Source of the DNA: Bacteroidales bacterium
Lineage (GTDB): Bacteria > Bacteroidota > Bacteroidia > Bacteroidales > F082
DNA: 41,491 nt
NCBI GenBank assembly: GCA_017549605.1
Contig: JAFYUH010000024.1
Location: 1 to 41,491 of the forward strand
Direction: 5' to 3'
Both the position numbers and the translations under genes were made by a program. The notes below the pieces were generated by a model, which saw nothing but the letters and a program-made list of their open reading frames with translations, was not told the origin of the DNA and did not search any database. Of this stretch, positions 32,016 through 41,061 are shown piece after piece. Every line of letters begins with the position of its first letter. Position 1 is the first letter of the stretch.

Positions 32016-33254
32016 ATGAATATCTTATACTCTCTCGCCATAAGATTATACAGTGGACTGGTGTCCATTGCGGCTTTGTTTGGAAACAAGAAGGCTCAGC
32101 TTTGGTGGAAGGGTAGAAATAATCAATGGAATAATCTGAAGTCTCCTGACAAAGATGACGAATGGATCTGGGTTCATGTGTCTTCTTTAGGTGAGTTCGA
32201 ACAGGGGCTTCCTGTCATAGAGAGCCTTAAAGCTAAATATCCAAAATATAAGTTGTTGCTGACATTCTTCTCTCCTTCAGGTTATGAACCTAGGAAGAAT
32301 TTCCAGCTTGCTGATAAGGTGGCATATATGCCTTCTGATACAAGAAGCAATGCCAAGAAACTCATAAAGAACTTTAATATCAAAGCCGCTTTCTTCGTCA
32401 AGTATGACTTTTGGTTTAACTATATGAAAGTCTTGAAGGAGAACGATATACCTTTGTATTATATATCTGCTTTGCTTCATCCTAATCATTATTTCTTTAA
32501 ATTCTATTCTTTCTGGTTTAGGAAACAGTTGTTTAATGTGACTCATTATTTCGTACAGAATGATGAGACGGCCAAGTTGTTGAAGTCTATAGGAATAGAA
32601 AATACAACAGTGACTGGCGACACTCGTTTCGATAGGGTTTTTGAGATAGCGAAACAGTCGAAGTCGTTCTCTGAGATAGAGGAGTTTATAGATGGAAGAC
32701 AATGTATCATAGCTGGCAGTTCTTGGCCTTCAGATGAGAAGTTTATCATTCCGTTCTCTAAAAAAATGCCAGAGAATTATTGTTTGATTATCGCACCACA
32801 CGATGTATCTGATTCTCATATAAAACAGATCACATCTCAACTTGATGACTATGTTTTGTATAGTCAACGGTCAACAGACAACGGTCAACAGACAACGTCT
32901 AAGGTTCTTGTACTTGATACTATAGGAATCTTGAAGCAGATATACAAATACGCTCGTTTTGTTTATGTCGGCGGCGGTTTCATGAGCAGTATTCATAATA
33001 CGCAGGAGGCTCTTGTCTTTGGTTGTCCTGTCGTGATTGGTCCTAAGTATCATAAATTCGTCGAGGCAGTCGATCTCGTGAGAGATGGCGGTATGTTCTC
33101 TGTGAACAACCAGCAGGAGTTTGATGAGATATTCGGACAGTTGATGAATGACGAGGGATTCTATAACAAAGCCTCGGGCATCTGCCAGGATTATATCCAA
33201 CTGAGCATCGGCGCAACAGATAAAATCATGAAGTTCTTGAGTTCTGAGCTTTGA
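32016..33254 (+). CDS. waaA: 3-deoxy-D-manno-octulosonic acid transferase WaaA (KdtA)
   Basis: GT30 enzyme that adds Kdo from CMP-Kdo to the lipid A precursor at the inner membrane. The 412-residue product has an N-terminal membrane anchor (about residues 1-20), then WIWVHVSSLGEFEQGLPVIE with the conserved SxGE Glu. The two Rossmann domains follow, with SGDTRFDR-like TGDTRFDRV and the C-terminal VGGGFMSSIHNTQEAL with the CMP-Kdo binding site. Residues coded by 32862-32897 (SQRSTDNGQQTT) are an in-frame repeat insertion in a loop before the second Rossmann strand. The C-terminal SSEL and the TGA stop are already part of the long 33238-33420 array. Confidence 0.95.
   Translation: MNILYSLAIRLYSGLVSIAALFGNKKAQLWWKGRNNQWNNLKSPDKDDEWIWVHVSSLGEFEQGLPVIESLKAKYPKYKLLLTFFSPSGYEPRKNFQLADKVAYMPSDTRSNAKKLIKNFNIKAAFFVKYDFWFNYMKVLKENDIPLYYISALLHPNHYFFKFYSFWFRKQLFNVTHYFVQNDETAKLLKSIGIENTTVTGDTRFDRVFEIAKQSKSFSEIEEFIDGRQCIIAGSSWPSDEKFIIPFSKKMPENYCLIIAPHDVSDSHIKQITSQLDDYVLYSQRSTDNGQQTTSKVLVLDTIGILKQIYKYARFVYVGGGFMSSIHNTQEALVFGCPVVIGPKYHKFVEAVDLVRDGGMFSVNNQQEFDEIFGQLMNDEGFYNKASGICQDYIQLSIGATDKIMKFLSSEL
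32862..32897. repeat. Family A array inside waaA
   Basis: About five GACAACGG/TCAACAG-type heptamers are in frame and code for a Gln/Thr/Ser/Asp-rich loop. Confidence 0.88.
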
Positions 33255-33420
33255 ACTTTGAACTCTGAGCTTTGAACTTTGAGCTTTGAACTTTGAGCTC
33301 TGAACTTTGAGCTCTGAACTCTGAGCTCTGAACCCTCAGTTCCTCAATTCCTCAGTTCCTCAAATCCTTAATTCCTCAGTTCCTTAGTTCCTTAATTCCT
33401 TAATTCCTCAGCTCCTAATT
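33238..33420. repeat. Long compound array: 14 heptamers then 10 octamers
   Basis: Fourteen consecutive TGARYTY heptamers (33238-33335) pass without indels into ten consecutive TYARHTCC octamers (33336-33415) plus a partial unit. The array fills the whole convergent gap between waaA and mfd, and both stop codons (waaA 33252-33254, mfd 33415-33417) lie inside it. Confidence 0.95.
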
Positions 33421-36400
33421 GATCTCGATTGTCCTCAAGACATTGAGCGCTTCTCCTACATCAGTGACGGCGTCAACATAAAATATGTTCTTTCCGTTGA
33501 GTTCCTTCACCTTGCAGCGTCTTTGGTGCGAGGCGGCGTATCTTATGATTTTCATGAAGGTATCTGTCTGATAATATTCCGACTCTTGATTTGAGACGAG
33601 ATAAGCCGTCATGATTTTATGTTTCAAAGTTATCTTTTCAAAGCCAAGGTCTCTTGCCAGCCAGCGTAGTCGCATGGTGTTGAGCAAGTCCTCTGTCTGA
33701 TGTGGTATCTGTCCGAATCTGTCGGTCAGGTTGCTAGTGAATCTCTGTAGACCTTCTTCATTTTGTATGTGGTCGAGTTCGGTGTAGAGGCTGATGCGTT
33801 CTGCTGATGACTCTACATATTCGTTAGGTATCAGGATTTCCAGATCTGATTCGAATACGCATTCGCTGACGAATTTCTTGTCTTTGAGTTCGTTTTCGAA
33901 AATGTCTTTGAATTCAGTCTCTTTCAGTTCGAGTATCGCCTCGTCGAGGATTTTGTGATATGTCTCGAAGCCGATGTCGTTGATGAAACCGCTTTGTTCT
34001 GCACCTAATAAATTACCTGCTCCGCGTATGTCGAGGTCGCGGAGTGCGATGTTGAATCCGCTGCCAAGATCGGAGAAGTCCTCGATGGCACGCAGTCTCT
34101 TCTGTGACTCGTCGGATAATGTCGACAATGGAGGTGCCAATAAGTAGCAGAAAGCCTTTTTGTTGGAACGTCCTACACGGCCTCTCAGCTGGTGTAAGTC
34201 GCTAAGACCGAAGTTCTGTGCCTCGTTGATGATAATGGTGTTGGCATTAGGGATGTCGAGGCCGGCCTCGATGATTGTCGTTGATAAAAGCACGTCGTAT
34301 TTCTCGTCTATGAAGTCGAGCATGATTTGTTCCAGCTTGCCGCCTTCCATCTGTCCGTGTGCCACTCCGACTCTCACGCCAGGGACGTAACTTGTGATCA
34401 TATCGCACACATTCTGTATATTCTGCACTCTGTTATGAACGAAGAACACCTGTCCGTCTCGAGCCAATTCATATTGTATGGCGTCGCGTATGATCTCTGG
34501 GTTGAAGGTGTGGAGTTCTGTCTCGACAGGCTGTCTGTTTGGTGGCGGCGTCTTGATGATGCTCATGTCACGTGCGCCCATCATAGAAAACTGCAGCGTT
34601 CTTGGGATAGGCGTCGCTGTCAATGTCAGTGTGTCGACATTGGTCTGGAACTGTTTGAGTTTCTCTTTTGCAGAAACGCCGAACTTCTGCTCCTCGTCGA
34701 TGATGAGCAGGCCTAAATCTTTGAACGACACATTTTTGCCTATGATGCTATGTGTGCCTATGATGATATCGATATGGCCGTTTTTCAGGTCTTCGATGGT
34801 CTTTTTCTGTTCTTTGGCTGTCTTGAAACGATTGATGTAATCGATGTTGACAGGGAATCCTTTCAAACGTTTGCAGAAAGTCTGGTAGTGCTGAAGCGCG
34901 AGCACTGTCGTCGGTACTAGCACCGCTACCTGTTTGGAGTCGCATACTGCCTTGAAGGCGGCGCGTATGGCTATCTCGGTCTTTCCGAAACCTACGTCGC
35001 CGCAGATGAGACGGTCCATAGGTGTCTCTGACTCCATGTCGCGTTTCACGTCGACGGTGGCTTTGAGCTGATCTGCAGTGTCTTCATACATGAAAGACGC
35101 CTCTAGCTCTGTCTGTAGATAGGTGTCAGGCATATATTGAAAGCCTTTGCTGTTTTTGCGGGCAGCGTATAACTTGATGAGCTCGCGGGCGATGTCCTTG
35201 ACGCGGCTCTTGGTCTTTTCCTTAAGCTTGTTCCATGAACTTGAACCTAACTTGCTCAGCGTAGGCTGTGATCCGTCTTTGCTGGAATATTTTGAGATGC
35301 GGTGCAGAGAGTGGATGCTGACATACAGGATGTCTCCGTTCTGGTAGATGAGGCGTATCGCTTCTTGTTGCTTGCCGTTGTTGTCTATGATTTCTAGTCC
35401 GTCGAAACGTCCGATACCGTAGTTGATATGTGTGACGAAGTCGCCTGGTTTTAAGTCGTAGAGCTCTTTTATTGTGAGCGCCTGGCTGCTGGCGAATCCT
35501 TCACGCAGTCTGAATCTGTGGTAACGTTCAAAGATCTGATGGTCGGTGTAACAGCATATCTTCAAATCTCTATCAATGAAACCCGATTGGATGGAGTGGT
35601 TGATAGGAGTGAAGTTGCTGTTTTCTTCATCAAGATGTTGTATGTCGTTCAAGATGCTTTGAATTCGCTCCAGCTGTTTCTTGCTTTCTGAGAAACAGAA
35701 TATTTTGTAGCCTTCGGATTTTAAGTTGTTGATATCTTTTAACAAGATGTCGAAGTTCTTGTTGAAGGCAGGCTGAGGCGAAGTGTTGAACGATATTGTG
35801 CTGCGTTCTTTCTTGTCGATGAAGTTGCCGAATACGATGGTCTTCAGCTGGCTAAGCTGTGAAATTATCTCATCGCCTTGGGTAAAGATAGTGTCAGGTT
35901 CTTCCTGAAGATCTTCTTTTTCGTTAAAGATATTGACAGCTTTTTCGTATTCGTTGTTGATTTTCTCTTCGAGAGAGTTTTCTTCTTCAATCCATACGAT
36001 AGAGTTGTTTTTAAGATATTGGAATATTGATTCTCTGTCCTGTTTGATGTTGTAGTCCTGAAGGTTAGGAATCAATATGATATCTTTCAGTTTTTCTATT
36101 GAGAGCTGGTCGATAGGGTTGAAGCTTCTTATTGAATCGATTTCGTCGCCGAAGAATTCTATTCTGTAAGGATAGTCGTTGGAGAATGAGAAGACGTCGA
36201 CGATGCCTCCTCTTATCGCGAACTGTCCAGGTTCTACTACGAAGTCGGCATGTTCGAAATTAAGGTTCACCAGAGAGTCGGTGAGCTTGTCCATAGAGAT
36301 GTTTTCTCCTACGGAAATCTTGAAGGTGTTTTTGTTCATCACCTTGCGAGTGATGACTTTCTCGCTGAGCGCTTCCGGGTAGGTGACGATGATTGTCTTT

Positions 36401-36771
36401 CTGTCACTGGTCGATATGCGCTGAAGTACTTCGGTACGTGAAAGGATATATGTGTTGTCAGGCTTTTCAGGTTCGTAAGGCTTTTTATAGGATGTCGGGT
36501 AGAAGAGGACGCGTTTCTTGCTGTAGTCGACGTCTTTCTCTCCGAAGATGTTTTCGATGTCGTTATAGAAATAAGCCGCACGTTCCTTGTCGCTGCAGAT
36601 GATGAAACTGGTGCCTCCTATTATGTCGGCGCTTGCTGCCACTACATAAGATCTGGCAGAACCTATAAGTCCTAAACAGGATATATGGTCTTCTGTGTCA
36701 AGAATATTGGTGAGATTCTTGACATTTGAGCTGTTGAGATAAAGCTGTTTTATCTGTTCTTTCACGTTCAA
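33415..36771 (-). CDS. mfd: transcription-repair coupling factor Mfd
   Basis: Large DNA translocase (1118 residues) that removes RNA polymerase stalled at lesions and recruits UvrA. It has the UvrB-homology region in the N-terminus (GGTSFIICSDKE and RGGIVDVFSF), the RNA polymerase-interaction domain with LKPGDFVTHINYGIGRFDG near residue 440, and RecG-like helicase motors with Walker A GDVGFGKTE, DEEQKFGV and TATPIPRTL. The TRG motif region and the C-terminal D7 domain follow. Length is standard. Only a poor promoter match (TAACTTCG, 36784-36791) lies upstream. The stop codon is in a repeat array. Confidence 0.97.
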   Translation of the reverse strand: MNVKEQIKQLYLNSSNVKNLTNILDTEDHISCLGLIGSARSYVVAASADIIGGTSFIICSDKERAAYFYNDIENIFGEKDVDYSKKRVLFYPTSYKKPYEPEKPDNTYILSRTEVLQRISTSDRKTIIVTYPEALSEKVITRKVMNKNTFKISVGENISMDKLTDSLVNLNFEHADFVVEPGQFAIRGGIVDVFSFSNDYPYRIEFFGDEIDSIRSFNPIDQLSIEKLKDIILIPNLQDYNIKQDRESIFQYLKNNSIVWIEEENSLEEKINNEYEKAVNIFNEKEDLQEEPDTIFTQGDEIISQLSQLKTIVFGNFIDKKERSTISFNTSPQPAFNKNFDILLKDINNLKSEGYKIFCFSESKKQLERIQSILNDIQHLDEENSNFTPINHSIQSGFIDRDLKICCYTDHQIFERYHRFRLREGFASSQALTIKELYDLKPGDFVTHINYGIGRFDGLEIIDNNGKQQEAIRLIYQNGDILYVSIHSLHRISKYSSKDGSQPTLSKLGSSSWNKLKEKTKSRVKDIARELIKLYAARKNSKGFQYMPDTYLQTELEASFMYEDTADQLKATVDVKRDMESETPMDRLICGDVGFGKTEIAIRAAFKAVCDSKQVAVLVPTTVLALQHYQTFCKRLKGFPVNIDYINRFKTAKEQKKTIEDLKNGHIDIIIGTHSIIGKNVSFKDLGLLIIDEEQKFGVSAKEKLKQFQTNVDTLTLTATPIPRTLQFSMMGARDMSIIKTPPPNRQPVETELHTFNPEIIRDAIQYELARDGQVFFVHNRVQNIQNVCDMITSYVPGVRVGVAHGQMEGGKLEQIMLDFIDEKYDVLLSTTIIEAGLDIPNANTIIINEAQNFGLSDLHQLRGRVGRSNKKAFCYLLAPPLSTLSDESQKRLRAIEDFSDLGSGFNIALRDLDIRGAGNLLGAEQSGFINDIGFETYHKILDEAILELKETEFKDIFENELKDKKFVSECVFESDLEILIPNEYVESSAERISLYTELDHIQNEEGLQRFTSNLTDRFGQIPHQTEDLLNTMRLRWLARDLGFEKITLKHKIMTAYLVSNQESEYYQTDTFMKIIRYAASHQRRCKVKELNGKNIFYVDAVTDVGEALNVLRTIEIN

Positions 36772-36871
36772 AAATTAATTCTGCGAAGTTACGGAATTTT
36801 TCTGTCAAAACATAGTCAAAATTTTTATTAACAAAAAAGGCTGACGCACATGAATATGTTTTTATAATGAT

Positions 36872-36879
36872 TATATTTG
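36872..36879 (+). promoter_or_regulatory. -7 promoter box for the HAD phosphatase
   Basis: TATATTTG lies 20 bp upstream of the ATG at 36900. Confidence 0.65.
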
Positions 36880-36899
36880 CAACATCAAAAAATATAGCA

Positions 36900-37544
36900 A
36901 TGAGAAAATTAGTAATATTCGACTTGGACGGAACTCTTCTTTACACTTTAGAAGATTTGATGCAAAGTGTTAATTTTACTTTAGATCTGTTTGGATATAA
37001 AAAACGAACATTAGAAGAGATTACATCATTTGTTGGTAATGGCATTCAGCATCTTTTGAAGCAGGCTTTGCCAGAAAATATAAGCGAAGAGAAGTTTGAA
37101 ATGTGCTTTACTTGTTTTAAAGACCATTACTCAGAACATTGCTGTGACAAGACACGTCCTTATGATGATATAGTAGACGTTCTTAAGGTGTTGAAAAATA
37201 GAGGTCTTAAAGTCGGTATCGTCTCCAATAAGTTTCAGTCTGCTGCTGAAGAGGTCTGTGAATATTACTTCAAAGATCTTTATGATGCGGTTCTTGGCGA
37301 GAGCGAGACATGCAGACGCAAGCCAGCTCCAGACGGCATTAACATGATGTGCGAGAAATTCGGCGTTGAAAAAGACGATGCTATATTCTTTGGTGACTCG
37401 GAAGTTGACATCCAGACAGGAGATAATGCAGGTGTATACTGCGTATCTGTTTTGTGGGGATTCAGAGACAGAGAGTTCTTGGCGGAACACGGAGCGAAAT
37501 TGTTTGTCACACATCCGCTTGACATAGTCGAAATGATCGGCTGA
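36900..37544 (+). CDS. HAD family hydrolase, phosphoglycolate phosphatase-like
   Basis: A 214-residue haloacid dehalogenase fold phosphatase with all four motifs: DLDGT at residues 8-12 (nucleophile Asp8, acid Asp10), GIVSNK, the Lys in RRKPAPDG and FFGDSEVDIQTG with the metal-binding Asp residues. A helical cap lies between motifs I and II. The length and cap type fit phosphoglycolate phosphatase (Gph) or a related sugar/pyrophosphate phosphatase such as PpaX; substrate is not determined. It is a single-gene unit with its own promoter box and a terminator downstream. Confidence 0.9.
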   Translation: MRKLVIFDLDGTLLYTLEDLMQSVNFTLDLFGYKKRTLEEITSFVGNGIQHLLKQALPENISEEKFEMCFTCFKDHYSEHCCDKTRPYDDIVDVLKVLKNRGLKVGIVSNKFQSAAEEVCEYYFKDLYDAVLGESETCRRKPAPDGINMMCEKFGVEKDDAIFFGDSEVDIQTGDNAGVYCVSVLWGFRDREFLAEHGAKLFVTHPLDIVEMIG

Positions 37545-37579
37545 TATTGATAGAAATTTTAAGATTTTCTGGTTATAAT

Positions 37580-37616
37580 GAAGTTGTCTGACAAGTTCGG
37601 GCGACTTCTTTTTTTA
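37580..37616 (+). terminator. Rho-independent terminator after the HAD gene
   Basis: A stem of about 12 bp with three G-T wobbles (37580-37591 with about 37596-37608) is followed by a run of T residues. Confidence 0.8.
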
Positions 37617-37708
37617 TTCATTTTTAGTCAGATAAAACAAGGGATTTGGAGATTCTTAAAGCGTTATTTTTTTCTTTTTTACACTTGTTAACGACTTGAA
37701 AAAATCAG

Positions 37709-37716
37709 TATATTTG
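37709..37716 (+). promoter_or_regulatory. -7 promoter box for the phosphate transport unit
   Basis: TATATTTG with CTTG at 37684-37687 as a possible -33 element (21-nt spacing) lies 25 bp upstream of the transporter start. Confidence 0.68.
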
Positions 37717-37741
37717 TACAAAATTTTTAATAAAAAAAACT

Positions 37742-39967
37742 ATGGAAACATTTCTTCCAATTGTAATCGTTTTTATTTTCGTATTGGCAATTTTAGGTAT
37801 TGTCGCTGGTGTCAGCAACGACGCGACTAACTTCATGTCGGCTGCTGTAGGAACTAAGTCAGCATCATACAGAACCGTTACCATCATCGCTTCTTTTGGT
37901 ATCATATTCGGCTCGCTCATGAGCAACGGCATGATGGAAATAGCCAGAAACGGAGTCTTATCACCACAATACTTTTTTGCTAACGAAATTATTTACATCT
38001 ATCTGGCGGTTATGATCGCCAATCTTATTTTGTTGGATGTGTTTAATACATTGGGTCTTCCAACATCAACATCAGTTTCTCTTGTGTTTGAATTGCTTGG
38101 AGCTACAGTAGCCATCGCGATGATCAAGATGCGTAGCGGCGCTCTCAATGTAGGACTCTCTGAACTCATCAATACAGACAAAGCCTTGACGATGATAGTC
38201 GGTATCTTCTTGTCGGTCGCCATCGCCTTCATCTTCGGTATGATAGTCCAATACATCACACGTATGATCTTCTCTTTTAACTTTGAAAAGAATCTTAAAT
38301 GGAAGATAGGCATCTTCAGCGGAATAGCAACGACAGCATTGATTTACTTCATGCTTATCAAAGGTATGAAGGGCGCAGCCTTCATGACAGCGGAGATAAA
38401 AGACTGGATTAACACTCACACATTGCAGCTCCTTGGAATGAGTTTCGTCTTTTTTACAGTGTTGATGCAGATTTTGTTCTTCCTTAAAGTCAATGTGCTT
38501 AAGCTCGTCGTCTTGATAGGAACATTCGCGCTTGCTATGGCATTCGCTGGCAATGACCTCGTTAACTTCATCGGCGTGCCTCTCGCAGGTCTTGACACAT
38601 ATATCGATGTCAAGAACAGTGGCGTATCAATGGATGCCCTTTCCATGAATTCGCTCAATACAATGTCGGCGGCAAATACGATATATATCATTATCGCAGG
38701 TCTGGTTATGGTTGTCACATTGCTGACATCTAAAAAAGCAAAAATCGTTCTTCAGACTTCCTTGGATCTTTCTAAACAAAACGGCGGCAACGAGTCATTC
38801 GGTTCTTCAGCTATCGCTCGTGGATTGGTAAGATTCACAAATAATATGGTCAACGCTGTCGACAGCATCTTGCCAGCAAAGGTTAAAGTCTGGATTGAGA
38901 AGCGTTTCGATAACAGAGAGATGATACTCGAAGAAAATGCAGCCTTCGACCTTATCAGAGGCTCTGTAAGTATAGTCCTCGCTTCTATGCTCATCGCTCT
39001 CGGAACATCATTGAAACTTCCTTTGTCAACGACTTACGTCACATTTATGGTTACAATGGGCGCATCATTGTCAGACCGCGCCTGGTCAAGAGAGAGTGCC
39101 GTTTACCGCGTGACAGGTATGTTCTCAGTCATCGGCGGCTGGTTCATCACAGCGATAGTTGCTTTCTTGATCTGTTTCTTGATTGCCTTGTTGTTCTACT
39201 TCGGCGGTGTTGTCGCAATGATCGCAATGATTGCACTTGCTGTATATATCATCATCAAGAACAGAGCTAAGGCAAATAAATCAGAAGATAATGACGAGCT
39301 GTTTGAAAAGGCTTTGTCGGTAAATGGACAAGATACAATCTATGAACTTTTCCTCCAGCATAACAGGGAAAGTATGAATACTTTGCTCAATATGTCGAAA
39401 GATATTTATGCCAATATCGTTGATGCTTTCGTGAATGAAGACATCAAGACATTGAGAAAGGCTTCTAACGACTGTAGAGAGGCAAAACAGATAATGAAGC
39501 AGCTCAAGAGAAAGGAAATCATGATTATGCGTCGCTTGAACGACAAGATGATGAATAAGAACACATGGTTCCACTTGTCATATAACAGCGTAGAACAGAT
39601 ATTCTATTCTTTGCGAAGAGTCTGTGATCCTTGTAAAGAGTATGTCGACAACAGTTTCACACCTTTGGACGAGAAGTATCTTCCAGAAGTGGAAAACCTT
39701 AAGGAAAAGGTATTCTGGTCAATCGATGCAACTGACATAACAATTTATTCTTCAGAATATAAAGATACAGATGCTATCATGGAACGTATCAAGATAAGAG
39801 AAGATGAAGTTGTGGGCATGAGCCACGAACAGATGAATAGAATCCAAAACAATAAGGAAAATATCGACTTGGCTTTATTGTACCTCAATATAATGCAAGA
39901 GTCATCAGCCATTATCACAGAGATGCGTCATATCTTGCGCAGTGAGGCTAAAATGAATGAAAAGTAA
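37742..39967 (+). CDS. PiT family inorganic phosphate transporter with PhoU-like tail
   Basis: A 741-residue inner-membrane transporter. The first about 520 residues form two PiT repeats with 10-12 transmembrane segments and the signature GVSNDATNFMSAAVGTKSAS near residue 23. The second signature appears as LGTSLKLPLSTTYVTFMVTMGAS near residue 420. A long soluble C-terminal domain (about 545-741) is helical and resembles the PhoU/DUF47 proteins that in other bacteria are encoded as separate partners of PiT. The Bacteroidota form carries both in one chain. The next gene, a porin, follows after 13 bp. Confidence 0.92.
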   Translation: METFLPIVIVFIFVLAILGIVAGVSNDATNFMSAAVGTKSASYRTVTIIASFGIIFGSLMSNGMMEIARNGVLSPQYFFANEIIYIYLAVMIANLILLDVFNTLGLPTSTSVSLVFELLGATVAIAMIKMRSGALNVGLSELINTDKALTMIVGIFLSVAIAFIFGMIVQYITRMIFSFNFEKNLKWKIGIFSGIATTALIYFMLIKGMKGAAFMTAEIKDWINTHTLQLLGMSFVFFTVLMQILFFLKVNVLKLVVLIGTFALAMAFAGNDLVNFIGVPLAGLDTYIDVKNSGVSMDALSMNSLNTMSAANTIYIIIAGLVMVVTLLTSKKAKIVLQTSLDLSKQNGGNESFGSSAIARGLVRFTNNMVNAVDSILPAKVKVWIEKRFDNREMILEENAAFDLIRGSVSIVLASMLIALGTSLKLPLSTTYVTFMVTMGASLSDRAWSRESAVYRVTGMFSVIGGWFITAIVAFLICFLIALLFYFGGVVAMIAMIALAVYIIIKNRAKANKSEDNDELFEKALSVNGQDTIYELFLQHNRESMNTLLNMSKDIYANIVDAFVNEDIKTLRKASNDCREAKQIMKQLKRKEIMIMRRLNDKMMNKNTWFHLSYNSVEQIFYSLRRVCDPCKEYVDNSFTPLDEKYLPEVENLKEKVFWSIDATDITIYSSEYKDTDAIMERIKIREDEVVGMSHEQMNRIQNNKENIDLALLYLNIMQESSAIITEMRHILRSEAKMNEK

Positions 39968-39980
39968 TTTAAATAAAGAT

Positions 39981-41042
39981 ATGAAAAAAGTATTAAGAGT
40001 TTTTATTATCGCTGTCATCGCGACAATGTTTGCAAATGTTGCAACAGCACAGGAGAAAAATTTCACTATCGACAAATTGTCTGTAGAAGGCCGTGTTGAT
40101 TATGATTATGTCAACAGAAACAACTCAGGTCTTGATGGAAGATTCTTTAACTTTGAAATGAAAGGTTCGTTCCTCAACGATTTTACATATCGTATTCGTC
40201 AAAGAATTGATATGACAGCAGGTGGTTCAAAGACAGATTTTATGATCCTTTCTTATCACCCTAATAAGAACTGGTCATTGACAGCAGGTAGAATGCCTCT
40301 CGCAGTCGGCGGCTGGGAATATGATCTTCCTCCTATCGATGTTTATTTCGCATCTCTTTTCTGGAATGAGTTCAGCTGCTACGATATAGGCGGTCAGCTT
40401 GAATACCATACCAACGATGGAAACCACGACATCATTTTCCAAATCACCAATTCTACATTTAATAGATATGACGCTAACGGTTTCATCAGACGTCCTGGCA
40501 GATATACCTACAACTTGATATGGTACGGTAGAATGGGTGCTTTCAGCACATCTTACTCTATCAATATGATGGAACAAAATAAAGGCGAATATATCAACTA
40601 CATCGCATTGGGCAATATGTTCGACTTTGGCAACTTGGATTTCTACGTCGACTTCATGAACAGAGGTTTCTTCAACCAAAGTGATTTCTTCTTGGGCGAC
40701 TTCACAATCATCGGTGAAGTGAAATACGCTTTCACAGAGAAGTTCACTGCTATGATAAAAGGTGGTTATGACAGAAACAAACACAGCTATTATGAATATA
40801 GCGGTGGATGGCCAACACCACAACCTTACGATATGGCTGTTACACCAGGCGTTGAATATACATTCGCAGGTTTAGGCTTTGAAGCTTATCCTTACAAAGG
40901 CAACAAGAACGTTCGTCTTCACGGATTCTTTGCATTCAATGACTTGACAACTCCTACAGATGATATGCTAAATCCAAACTCTACTAATTTGTCATTACAG
41001 GCAAATGTAGGTGTTACATGGAGAATTAACTTTGCAAAATAA
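39981..41042 (+). CDS. putative outer membrane porin (OprP/OprO-like)
   Basis: A 353-residue exported protein with signal peptide (residues 1-24, ANVATAQ). It has a barrel-like sequence with repeated aromatic strands and typical porin turns, ending in WRINFAK. Features such as FNFEMKGSFLNDFTYRIRQRID followed by TAGRMPLAVGGWEYD resemble the phosphate-selective porin family. Its position between the PiT transporter and the next gene supports a role in phosphate uptake across the outer membrane, but this is by context. The ATG at 39981 is chosen because it begins the signal peptide; a longer reading would overlap the transporter's stop. Confidence 0.72.
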   Translation: MKKVLRVFIIAVIATMFANVATAQEKNFTIDKLSVEGRVDYDYVNRNNSGLDGRFFNFEMKGSFLNDFTYRIRQRIDMTAGGSKTDFMILSYHPNKNWSLTAGRMPLAVGGWEYDLPPIDVYFASLFWNEFSCYDIGGQLEYHTNDGNHDIIFQITNSTFNRYDANGFIRRPGRYTYNLIWYGRMGAFSTSYSINMMEQNKGEYINYIALGNMFDFGNLDFYVDFMNRGFFNQSDFFLGDFTIIGEVKYAFTEKFTAMIKGGYDRNKHSYYEYSGGWPTPQPYDMAVTPGVEYTFAGLGFEAYPYKGNKNVRLHGFFAFNDLTTPTDDMLNPNSTNLSLQANVGVTWRINFAK

Positions 41043-41061
41043 TTAATAAACAATAGAGAAA

